Below, one piece after another: positions 35,833 to 43,925 of a DNA stretch of 64,000 nt. Below the pieces are notes generated by a model. It did not search any database. It saw only the letters and a program-made list of their open reading frames with translations, and was not told where the DNA came from. The position numbers and the translations under genes were made by a program. Origin of the DNA: M0108 sp044228695 (lineage in GTDB: Bacteria; Pseudomonadota; Gammaproteobacteria; Chromatiales; Chromatiaceae); contig JBGAUK010000002.1 in NCBI GenBank assembly GCA_044228695.1, positions 37,854-101,853 of the forward strand, read 5' to 3'. Position 1 is the first letter of the stretch. Each line of letters opens with the position of its first letter.

Positions 35833-36978
35833 ATGACGATAGCCACACGCCCCGGATTTCGGCAGGCCCTGGGATTTTGCGTCGGCCTCCTGGCCATGGC
35901 CGGTGCCATGACCCCGGAGACCGCCGTTGGCGCGGATGAGCGCTCCTATCCTCAAATAACGGCTGCGGTCCCGCCAGACCCAGGCGCTGCCGCCACACCG
36001 GCCACCCAACCAACCCGTCAGCCGGATCTGGCCCCCGCGCCCACCCCCAGGCCCGGGGCGACCAACCTCCTGGAGGCCTGCTGGGACCCACAGGACCTGC
36101 GCGGCCGACCCGGGGAACGCAAGAGCCGCGGCCTTCGGACCCCCGACCATCGCCCGCCGGAGCATCAGGTCCCGGAGATGCTACCTGCCACCATGCCCCC
36201 GGTTCCAGCGCGTTCTTTGCGCTCTATCACTCCAACCAACGGCGAGAAACTCATCGCCCTGACCTTCGACCTCTGCGAGCAGGCCGATGAGGTCACCGGC
36301 TACGATGGGGAACTGGTCGATACCCTCCGGGCGCAAGGCGTCAAGGCGACCTTCTATGCCGGCGGCAAGTGGATGCGGTCGCACCCCGAGCGCACGATGC
36401 AGCTCATAGCCGACCCGCTCTTCGAGATCGGCAATCATGCCTGGACCCACGGCAACCTGCGGGTGTTGCAGGGGGCGGAGATGGCCAACCAGATCCGCTG
36501 GACCCAGGCCGAGTACGAGCGGTTGCGCGACCAACTCCTGGCGCTGCCCTGCGCCGCCCCATTGGCTGCCAGCGAGGGGCCATTGATTCCCCGTGTACCC
36601 GAAACCTTCCGCTTCCCCTATGGCACCTGCAACACTGAATCCCTGCAAGCGGTGGCCGCCGCCAGCCTCTACCCAGTGCAATGGAACATCGTGACCGGTG
36701 ACCCCGCCAAAGGCCAGACCGCCGCGCGGATCGTCAATACCGTCATGTCCCAGCTCAAGCCGGGCTCCATTGTGGTTGCCCACGGCAACGGCCGCGGCTG
36801 GCACACCGCCGAGGCCCTGAAGACCCTGATCCCCGCCCTGCTGAAGCAAGGCTATCGCTTCGTCACCGTTAGCGAATTGCTACAGGCCGGCACCCCCGTC
36901 ACGGCCGAGCAATGCTACGAAGTGCGCGAAGGCGACAATCTGCGTTACGACAAACTGTTTGGGAAGGGGACTCAATGA
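35833..36978 (+). CDS. Polysaccharide deacetylase (NodB domain), secreted
   Basis: 381 residues: a signal peptide, a Pro/Ala-rich low-complexity region up to about residue 125, then a NodB-type domain. Motif 1 is ALTFDLCEQ; motif 2 is EIGNHAWTHGNL, with the paired metal His; motif 3 is FRFPYGT. The TFDLCE variant of motif 1 (instead of TFDDG) is, as I recall, found in a recognised subgroup. It probably removes acetyl groups from a cell wall or extracellular polymer. Confidence 0.88.
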   Translation: MTIATRPGFRQALGFCVGLLAMAGAMTPETAVGADERSYPQITAAVPPDPGAAATPATQPTRQPDLAPAPTPRPGATNLLEACWDPQDLRGRPGERKSRGLRTPDHRPPEHQVPEMLPATMPPVPARSLRSITPTNGEKLIALTFDLCEQADEVTGYDGELVDTLRAQGVKATFYAGGKWMRSHPERTMQLIADPLFEIGNHAWTHGNLRVLQGAEMANQIRWTQAEYERLRDQLLALPCAAPLAASEGPLIPRVPETFRFPYGTCNTESLQAVAAASLYPVQWNIVTGDPAKGQTAARIVNTVMSQLKPGSIVVAHGNGRGWHTAEALKTLIPALLKQGYRFVTVSELLQAGTPVTAEQCYEVREGDNLRYDKLFGKGTQ

Positions 36979-37349
36979 CCGCGCCCACCCTGGAGTCACT
37001 TAACCAAGGGGCAAATCGGCGGCCCTCATGGGCGGCGGATCCAGCTAGGTGATAACGCGAATCTCCGGGGCCTCCTTTGAGCAAGTTGAAATCTGGTGCG
37101 ACCGTGTGCTCGACGCCGCCTCACTGGCTGAGGTCTTGCGTCCCTGACCCCTGACACCCCTAACAGCCTCTAGCCACTAAATTTTTTCAGTCCCCACCCC
37201 CCCCTCGGGCAATGGGCGACTGGGCAAAATGTCGTTTATTGTCGCGAAATAATATCTGTACAAGCCCTCTGAAGTTGCATACCCTTGGCCCGTAAAGAAA
37301 CGCGTCCCACGTGACCCCTCGCTAACCTCGGTGCGCACCAGGACTTCTC
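36979..37349. other. Gene-free region upstream of the kinase gene
   Basis: 371 bases with no intact gene. It holds the gene remnant listed at 37049-37147, a run of eight C around 37195, and AT-rich sequence at about 37175-37260 that could be the promoter of the kinase operon. No clear operator was recognised. Confidence 0.5.
37049..37147 (+). pseudogene. Remnant of a DUF4351/Rpn-type gene (C-terminal end)
   Basis: A 32-codon frame between stop codons, beginning VITRISGASFEQVEIW and ending in RVLDAASLAEVL before the stop. It resembles the C-terminus of DUF4351/PD-(D/E)XK transposase-like (Rpn-type) proteins, where an EQVExWxxRVLDAxxLxEV pattern closes the protein. The upstream part of such a gene is missing. 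The assignment is from pattern memory. Confidence 0.4.
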
Positions 37350-40184
37350 ATGCCCCCTCAGACTGGGCGCTGCCCCAACTGCTTTGGTGCCACGGGGGTA
37401 ACGCCTTGTTCGCACTGCGGTTGGCAAGTTGGACAAGACAACCCGCCCCCCGCCCTGGCCCTGGGTCGGATGCTCGATGGCCGTTATCGCATCGGCCGGG
37501 TGCTGGGCCATGGCGGCTTCGGCATCACCTACCTCGCCTGGGATGACAACCTCCAGTTACGGCTGGCCATCAAGGAATACTTGCCGCGAGATTGCGTCAG
37601 CCGCGCTCCCGATGGGGTCAGCCTGGCCGTCTATTCCGGGCAGGCCGGTGACCAGTTCACCTATGGCCTCGACCGTTTTCTTGAAGAAGCCCGCACCCTG
37701 GCCCATTTCGACCAGCATCCGGGCATTGTCACCGTCAAGAACTTCTTCCGCGCCCATGGCACCGGCTACTGTGTCATGGACTATGTGGACGGGATCACCC
37801 TGCGGCAGTATCTGGACCAGCAACCGGGCGGGCGGATCAGCGTCAATGACGCTCTGAAAGTGTTGACGCCGGTCATGGATGCCCTGCGGGCGGTGCATAA
37901 GGAGGGCCTGCTCCATCGGGACCTGGCGCCAGATAACATCTACCTGACCCAGGACGGGCGCATCAAGCTGCTGGACTTTGGCGCCGCCCGCTTCGCTGCC
38001 AGCGAGCACAGCAAATCCCTCTCCATCATCCTCAAGCCGGGTTACGCCCCGGAAGAACAGTACCGCACTAGGGGTAAACAAGGCCCCTGGACCGATGTTT
38101 ACGGCCTGGCCGCGACCTTCTACCGCGCCATTACCGGCCAGGTCCCGCCGGAATCCCTGGACCGGCTCGATAACGACGACCTAGTACCGCCCTCGCGGCT
38201 GGGCATAGCCATCACGCCCGGCCAGGAGGCGACCCTGCATCAGGCGCTGGCCGTCAAGGCCGGGCAACGCTACCAAAGCATGGCGGAACTGCAACAGGCT
38301 TGGCGTGGTGGCGATGCCTCCGCACCGCAGCCCGAACGCGAGCCAAAGGGCCAGGATCGACCCGAGGTCGAAGATATACCCACTGCCAAACCCAAGCCAT
38401 GGGCCAAAACCGCCCTGCTCCTTGCTCTTATCACCTCCTTGCTCATAATCGCCACCGTCGCACTGACCCGCTTGCCCTGGCCAGGTACCACCACGCCAAC
38501 GCCCGCCCTGGCTGGGGGAGCATCACCACCCCTCACGCCACCGACCCCCACGGCATCCGCAACGACCACCCCAGAGCCGACGGTGGCCACCGCCGCAGTA
38601 CCCACGACCCCGCCAGTGGCTGCTTCCGCCAGGGCACCGGCCGAGCCATCGGTACCCGTAACACCCCCTGCTGCGCCATCGATCGCTCCAACCTCGACCC
38701 CAGCCTCTGCCGCGCCAAGCACGATTGGGGACTCGGCAGGGTCCAGCAATGCCAAGCAAGGGGACGCTGCGGAGCCACCCGGGGGCACCTCACCCAACGA
38801 ACGCTATCGGTTCCTGGGGAAGAATCAGGACATCGTCGAAGACACCCGCACCAAGCTGCAATGGCAGCGGTGTAGCCTCGGGCAAACCTGGACCGGTGCC
38901 ACCTGTGCGGGGGAGGCAACAAAATATCACTGGGACGAAGCCCAGCGGGTCACTCCGACAGGTTGGCGGCTGCCGACCAAGGACGAGTTGGCCAGCCTGG
39001 TCTATTGCAGTTCTGGCGAACCCGCCTACTGGAAGTCTGCATCCGAAATGTGCAAAGGGGCTTACGGCTCGCCGACGATTTGGAGCCTGGCCTTTCCGGA
39101 TACGCCTAAGTATTCGTTCTGGTCGTCCTCGCCCAATGCCTACTACTCCAACGACGCGTGGTACGTCTCCTTCGGCTATGGCTACGTCGGCAACTACGGT
39201 AAGGGCGCCGCCGAATATGTGCGGCTCGTGCGCGGCAGCCCAAATGCCGATGCGCAAGCGGACGTCACCCCACCTGAAACGTCGGCGTCCATCCCAGTCG
39301 CTCGCACCCCCACGCCCCCCCGGGCCAAGGAGCCCGATGCGCCCCCACCTCCCGTGACACCGGAAGCAAACGCCCCTCTCTACTACGCCGCCACCTTGGT
39401 GCCCACGGCCAACATCCCGCCCGAGGCCCCGCTGTGCCACAAATTCATGGTTGCCGGACCGGAGGAGCAACTGCGGAAACTCAAGGCCAAATATCCGGGC
39501 CTGTATGATGACCAGATTACGACCAACCCCGCGGGCGGCAAGAACCTGGCGGCGAAACGCAAGGATGAGACCGGCAAAGAAATTACCTATTTCTATTCCA
39601 CGAGCCCCGGAGCCTGTAACGCTTACCAACAGGACCGCCTACAGACACCAGCCAAGCCGGGCGACAAGAGCAGTTCCAACACCGGTGCGCCGCCCGAGGA
39701 GACTGTCGCGTCCGCCGGGGGCGACGACTCACCCAACGGCCGCTATCGGTTCGTGGGCAGGAATCAGGACATCGTCGAAGACACCCGCACTAAGCTGCAA
39801 TGGCGGCGGTGTAGTCTCGGGCAAACCTGGACTGGTGCCACCTGTGCGAGGGAGGCAACAGAGTATAAATGGGATGAAGCTCAGCGGATCGTTCCGGCGG
39901 GTTGGCGGCTGCCGACCAAGGATGAGTTGGCCAGCCTGGTCTATTGCAGCTCGGGCGAACCCGCCTACTGGAAGACAGCATCTGAAGGGTGCAAAGGCGC
40001 CTATACATCGCCTACGATCTCGATCACAGCCTTTCCGAATACGCCCAAGTCTGGGTTCTGGTCGTCCTCGCCCTATGCCAGCTACACCTACGGCGCGTGG
40101 GGCGTCGGCTTCGGCAGTGGCAACGTCTACGACTACGGTAAGGACTACGCCCTATACGTCCGGCTCGTGCGTGGCGGACAGTGA
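37350..40184 (+). CDS. Ser/Thr protein kinase with zinc ribbon, one helix and two DUF1566/lectin-like domains
   Basis: 944 residues. The N-terminus carries a zinc ribbon (CPNC near residue 8, CSHC near 20). A complete kinase domain spans about residues 46-315: glycine loop GHGGFGITYLA, catalytic Lys in LAIKEYL, catalytic loop HRDLAPDNIYL near 188, DFGAAR, and the APEEQY segment. A Pro-rich linker surrounds one transmembrane helix (about 354-376), placing the rest outside the cytoplasm. The extracytoplasmic part has a long Pro/Thr/Ala tract and two tandem DUF1566 (FGE/C-lectin-like) domains, about residues 481-629 and 794-942, each ending FWSSSP...YVRLVRG. The last 40 codons of the two copies vary as expected of a diversity-generating retroelement target. 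AGGA ribosome site upstream. It heads the signalling locus and is likely the sensor. Confidence 0.92.
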   Translation: MPPQTGRCPNCFGATGVTPCSHCGWQVGQDNPPPALALGRMLDGRYRIGRVLGHGGFGITYLAWDDNLQLRLAIKEYLPRDCVSRAPDGVSLAVYSGQAGDQFTYGLDRFLEEARTLAHFDQHPGIVTVKNFFRAHGTGYCVMDYVDGITLRQYLDQQPGGRISVNDALKVLTPVMDALRAVHKEGLLHRDLAPDNIYLTQDGRIKLLDFGAARFAASEHSKSLSIILKPGYAPEEQYRTRGKQGPWTDVYGLAATFYRAITGQVPPESLDRLDNDDLVPPSRLGIAITPGQEATLHQALAVKAGQRYQSMAELQQAWRGGDASAPQPEREPKGQDRPEVEDIPTAKPKPWAKTALLLALITSLLIIATVALTRLPWPGTTTPTPALAGGASPPLTPPTPTASATTTPEPTVATAAVPTTPPVAASARAPAEPSVPVTPPAAPSIAPTSTPASAAPSTIGDSAGSSNAKQGDAAEPPGGTSPNERYRFLGKNQDIVEDTRTKLQWQRCSLGQTWTGATCAGEATKYHWDEAQRVTPTGWRLPTKDELASLVYCSSGEPAYWKSASEMCKGAYGSPTIWSLAFPDTPKYSFWSSSPNAYYSNDAWYVSFGYGYVGNYGKGAAEYVRLVRGSPNADAQADVTPPETSASIPVARTPTPPRAKEPDAPPPPVTPEANAPLYYAATLVPTANIPPEAPLCHKFMVAGPEEQLRKLKAKYPGLYDDQITTNPAGGKNLAAKRKDETGKEITYFYSTSPGACNAYQQDRLQTPAKPGDKSSSNTGAPPEETVASAGGDDSPNGRYRFVGRNQDIVEDTRTKLQWRRCSLGQTWTGATCAREATEYKWDEAQRIVPAGWRLPTKDELASLVYCSSGEPAYWKTASEGCKGAYTSPTISITAFPNTPKSGFWSSSPYASYTYGAWGVGFGSGNVYDYGKDYALYVRLVRGGQ
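38790..39236 (+). repeat. DUF1566 domain direct repeat, copy 1 (variable-region-like end at 39117-39236)
   Basis: This segment aligns without gaps to 39729-40175, offset 939 bases. In the first 109 codons the copies differ by scattered changes, including many at third positions. From 39117 on, differences fall almost only on first and second codon positions of codons ending in C or T, as described in the findings. Confidence 0.9.
39729..40175 (+). repeat. DUF1566 domain direct repeat, copy 2 (variable-region-like end at 40056-40175)
   Basis: Second copy of the 447-base repeat; its last 120 bases (40056-40175) end the gene a few codons before the stop, the usual place of a variable region in retroelement-diversified genes. 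No template repeat or reverse transcriptase was found in the window. Confidence 0.9.
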
Positions 40185-40436
40185 CTTTGGCCGCGCAGCG
40201 GCAGTTTGCAGGGGTAACTCTGCCATCGCCAAGCGAAGCATCCGGGTCTTGCGCCATCCCTGGTGGTGTCACGAACGGCGGGACCCCATCAGCCAGGGGC
40301 GGGGCGCGCCTCGGGGCGCACCTAGGGGGCTCGTCAGCCCATGGTTGCTGTCCCCCGTCCACGCTCCCCGAGACACGACCAACAAACCCCTGCCCCGTCG
40401 GCATTCAACCCATAGGATCTCTTGGCACCAGCACCC

Positions 40437-41744
40437 ATGATTGCCAGCTACTCCCTAACCAGACTTGGCTTGGGGTTCGTCCTATGCTGTCTGCCGGCTC
40501 TGTCCAGCGCGGAGGGCCGCCCCGACGCCCTGAATGCCATCACGGTCCGGGTCCTGTGCCTGCCCACGGCGGGCGATCCTCAGACCGGCTCCGGCATTCT
40601 TCTGGGTGGAGGCAGCTATCTGGCCACCAATTGGCATCTGGTCTCCTGTACCCAGGAGGGCGGTCAGGTCCTGGTCCTGCTGAATGCCGATACCCGGGAC
40701 CGGGTGGCGGCGACGGTGCGCGAACAGGATGATGCCCAGGATTTGGCGTTACTCAAACTGGCGCGCCCCCTGGACCGACCAGATGCTCGTTTCGCCACCC
40801 TGGCGACCCTGCGCCAGGGCGATCCGTTGATGGCGGTGGGCTTTCCGAGCGATGCGGACGGGATGGGGGGGTCAGGCGGCGCTGAGTACCTCGACCTTGA
40901 CCCAAGTAGTAGTCGGGCGGCTGCTCCCCGCAGTGGGCGGCCAGGACCGGCCCTTGATCCAGTCCAGCACGGCCACCAATCCCGGCAACTCTGGAGGCCC
41001 CCTCTTCGACGAGGCCGGGCGGGTGATGGGGATCAACACCCTGAAGTCCATGGCCGCCGTGATGACCCTCGACCCTCAAACCGGCCTGGCTCTGCAACGA
41101 GTGGTGCTGGGCGAGGGCTTGGGCTGGGCTGTAGCCAGCGACGCCTTGCTGCCCCTGCTGGAGCGGGCTGGCATCCCTTACCAGGTCAGCCAGGCCCGAC
41201 TCTGGGCGCTGGAACGTTGGTGGTGGCGGGAGCCGGTATTGATGGCCAGCCTCCTCGGGCTGCTGTTGCTGCTGGTCATGGGCTTGACGGTGCTATGGTT
41301 CCGGCAAAGGGTCGGGCGCGGGTCCGGGAGGGACTCACGCAGCTGGGGTCAAGGATACCTCTGGCAACCAAGCCGAGGACGCGGCAACACGCAACGCCCC
41401 CGGCGTCCCGTCAACCCGTGCTGCTGGGCCTGGCCGGCCCCTACGCCGGACAGATCATTCCCCTGGAATCCGGGGTGGTGGCCATCGGCCGCGATCCCAC
41501 CCTGGCGCAACTGGTGATACCCGCCGATCAGGTCGGTATCAGCCAGCGCCACGCCCTGGTGGGTCATGACAGCGGCCAGGGCGGCTTTTATGTGGAGGAC
41601 TGCTGGTCCACTAATGGCGTCTTCCTGCTCACCGGTCAGGGCAAGGCGCTGCGTGCCAAGGCCGGCCAGGCCCAGCCCCTGGCGCCGGGGGCGCGCTTTT
41701 ATCTCGCCACCCCGGCGATCAGCTTCGAGGTGAATTACCAATGA
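40437..41744 (+). pseudogene. Secreted trypsin-like protease with C-terminal FHA domain, frameshifted twice
   Basis: The parts in order: signal peptide (RLGLGFVLCCLPALSSA), a trypsin-like domain with the His in ATNWHLVS near residue 65 and Asp in DLALLKL, then a frame switch near 40865-40871 (seven G, six expected). The Ser motif GNSGGPLFD and a transmembrane helix (VLMASLLGLLLLLVMGLTVLWF) lie in the +1 frame. The frame returns before about 41415 to an FHA domain (AIGRDP, SQRHAL, STNGVF). Corrected length is about 435 residues. The stop overlaps the PP2C start (ATGA). The two opposite shifts restore the frame at the end, so either the assembly has two errors or the gene is broken. The FHA domain would be cytosolic and bind phosphothreonine. 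Confidence 0.75.
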
Positions 41745-42481
41745 CGGCCCTGCGCTTCGACACGGCCAGCCTGAGCCGCACGGGCGCGCGGGCCAACAAT
41801 GAGGATGCCTGCGGCTTTCGCGACGGCTGTTGGGTGGTGGCGGATGGCCTGGGCGGCCACGGCGGTGGCGAGGTAGCCGCGCGGCTGGCGGTGGAGGCCT
41901 TGCTCGGGGCATGGGACCCGACGGCGCCGCTGACAACCGAGGCCCTGACCCAGGGACTCGCGGCTGCGGCGGCGGCCATCCACGGCCACCAGGCCGAGGA
42001 CCCCGGTCTAAGTGGGATGCGCACGACCCTGGTGGTGCTTGCCACCGACGGGGAGCGGGCGCTCTGGGCCCATGTGGGCGACAGCCGGCTCTATCTGCTG
42101 CGGGACGGGCGCGTCTGCTTCCAGACCGAGGATCACAGCGTCCCCCAGGCCCTGGTGCGCGCGGGAGAATTGACCCCGGCGGGGGTGCGCACCCATCCGG
42201 ATCGCAATCGCCTCCTGAGGGCCTTGGGGGACGGCAAGTCGCCGCGCCCAGACCTGGCGGCCACGCCCCTCGCAATCCAGCCCGGCGATGCCTTTCTGCT
42301 CTGTAGCGACGGCTTCTGGGAGGCGGTCACCGAGGGTGACATGGAGGTGGCCCTGGCTAAGGCCAGCGATGCCCATAACTGGCTGGAGCGCATGGCCCTC
42401 GGTCTGCGGCGCCAGGCCAAGCCCAGCCAGGACAACTACACGGCCCTGGCGATCCTGGCCGAGGTCCCGCTGTCGTCATGA
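41741..42481 (+). CDS. PP2C-family protein phosphatase (cytosolic)
   Basis: 246 residues. Metal-binding and catalytic motifs are present: GARANNEDACGF (motif 1), VVADGLGGHGGG (motif 2), TTLVVLATDGERALWAHVGDSRLYLLRDG, and LLCSDGFWEAVTE. It should dephosphorylate Ser/Thr phosphoproteins produced by the neighbouring kinase. Start ATG overlaps the stop of the protease-FHA gene, and its stop overlaps the MotB-like start, so all are translated as one unit. Confidence 0.93.
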   Translation: MTALRFDTASLSRTGARANNEDACGFRDGCWVVADGLGGHGGGEVAARLAVEALLGAWDPTAPLTTEALTQGLAAAAAAIHGHQAEDPGLSGMRTTLVVLATDGERALWAHVGDSRLYLLRDGRVCFQTEDHSVPQALVRAGELTPAGVRTHPDRNRLLRALGDGKSPRPDLAATPLAIQPGDAFLLCSDGFWEAVTEGDMEVALAKASDAHNWLERMALGLRRQAKPSQDNYTALAILAEVPLSS

Positions 42482-43269
42482 GACGCCACAGCCGCGAGAT
42501 CAGCACCCTCAGCCTGTCGATGCTGGATGTCATCGCCGGGGCCATGGCGGCCTTTCTCATCCTCATGGTCATCCTGTTGCCCTACTACGGCAAGGAGACG
42601 GTGAATCAGGAGGAGATCATTGCCGAGTTGCGTCAAGCAGTCGCGGCGGCCGAGGCGGCGCGGGCGGCGGCGGTAAGTGCGGCCGAGGCGGCGCAAGCCC
42701 TTGCCGCTCAAGCCCAGGCCAAGATGGAGTCGCTGGCAGCCCAACTCAGCCAAACCCAGGCAAACCTAGAGGCGACGGAAACCCAGCTCAGCCAGACCCA
42801 GGCCGACCTGGAGGCTGCGGAAACCCAAGCCCGCCAGGCTCAGGCCGAGGTGGAGCGTCAGCGCCGTATCGCCGAGGAGTTGGCAAAGCAAGTCAGCTCC
42901 GCTATCAGGCCCAACCTAGTACTCTATATCGAATGGTCTTCCCGCGATGTAGTTGATCTCATCCTCATGAAGAGGAAGAACAATGAAACCGCATGGCAAA
43001 ACTGGCCCTACGACACGGGTGAGCCCCTCAAGGCAGGTAGCAAGAGATCAAGATGGTTGTGGGTGCAGTATGCACAGGGTGGTTTGAGGGTGGATGTAAA
43101 GCTTGCGACCATGGCTGATACCGACAAGCCGGTAATAGTCTGGGGCAGGGTCGTCACTCCGGCTGGCATTGATGAATTCCAAGAGATACAGCTCTCGCGA
43201 TACGGCCAACTGGAAAGTATGGCTACGATTTGGGTGGATGAGAACGGCAAGGTAAGGGTCACACCCTGA
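42478..43269 (+). CDS. MotB/ExbD-like single-helix protein with coiled coil and unrecognised C-terminal domain
   Basis: 263 residues. The N-terminus has one helix with an acidic residue just before it, LSMLDVIAGAMAAFLILMVIL, as in MotB and ExbD/TolR proteins whose Asp binds protons. A coiled coil (about residues 45-145, with Ala/Gln/Glu heptads such as AQLSQTQANLEATETQ) follows, then a beta-rich domain from about residue 150 to the end (LVLYIEWSSRDVVDLIL...) that is not the OmpA peptidoglycan-binding domain. With the MotA-like gene at 47465 it could form a proton-channel pair. Coding DNA of the C-terminal domain is AT-richer than its neighbours. Confidence 0.7.
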   Translation: MRRHSREISTLSLSMLDVIAGAMAAFLILMVILLPYYGKETVNQEEIIAELRQAVAAAEAARAAAVSAAEAAQALAAQAQAKMESLAAQLSQTQANLEATETQLSQTQADLEAAETQARQAQAEVERQRRIAEELAKQVSSAIRPNLVLYIEWSSRDVVDLILMKRKNNETAWQNWPYDTGEPLKAGSKRSRWLWVQYAQGGLRVDVKLATMADTDKPVIVWGRVVTPAGIDEFQEIQLSRYGQLESMATIWVDENGKVRVTP

Positions 43270-43322
43270 CGCAGTTATTGGTACCGACTTAAATAACGAA
43301 AGCATAAAGGGAGATCAGGACG

Positions 43323-43925
43323 ATGAGCATGGTGTCTTGCGGCAACGGTCATTTCTTCAACGACGAGGAGCACTCGAATTGCCCCTTCTGCGGCGTGGGC
43401 CTGGATCTGCGTGCCACGCGCCCGCTCGGCGCTGAAACTCCTGGGCGGCCCACGGGCGACGCTGGCCATACCCGCGCCGCGAGCGCCCCGCCGGCGGCGG
43501 GATTGGGGCGCGATCCGGGGGAGACGCGCCACGTCTGGGCCAAGCGCATGGGCGGGGTCGATCCGGTGGTGGGCTGGTTGGTGTGCGTCGCGGGTCCGGA
43601 ACAGGGCCGCGACTACCGGCTCCACAGCGAGCGTAACTTTATCGGCCGTGCCCCGAGCATGGATGTCGCCATCACCGGCGATGCCACCATCAGCCGCGAC
43701 AATCATGCCGTTATCAGCTACAACCCCAAGAAACACAGTTTCCGCCTGGCGCCCGGGGACAGCCGAGGCCTGGTCTATCTGAACGACGAGGAGGTACTGA
43801 CCCCGGTCGAAGTGGCTCCCTACGACCGCATCGAACTGGGGGAGACGCTGTTGCTCTTCGTCCCCTTCTGCGGCGACCACTTTACCTGGCCCGTCGCGGA
43901 CAAGCCGGCGGAGGCGCGGTCATGA
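43323..43925 (+). CDS. Zinc-ribbon and FHA-domain protein
   Basis: 200 residues. The N-terminus MSMVSCGNGHFFNDEEHSNC with CPFCGVGLD carries Cys/His pairs of a zinc ribbon. The C-terminal half (about residues 80-190) is an FHA domain: NFIGRAPSMD, TISRDNHAVI, and VYLNDEEV in place of the usual N-G turn. It probably reads phosphothreonine marks. It starts 53 bases after the coiled-coil gene; its stop overlaps the VWA-FHA start (ATGA). Confidence 0.88.
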   Translation: MSMVSCGNGHFFNDEEHSNCPFCGVGLDLRATRPLGAETPGRPTGDAGHTRAASAPPAAGLGRDPGETRHVWAKRMGGVDPVVGWLVCVAGPEQGRDYRLHSERNFIGRAPSMDVAITGDATISRDNHAVISYNPKKHSFRLAPGDSRGLVYLNDEEVLTPVEVAPYDRIELGETLLLFVPFCGDHFTWPVADKPAEARS

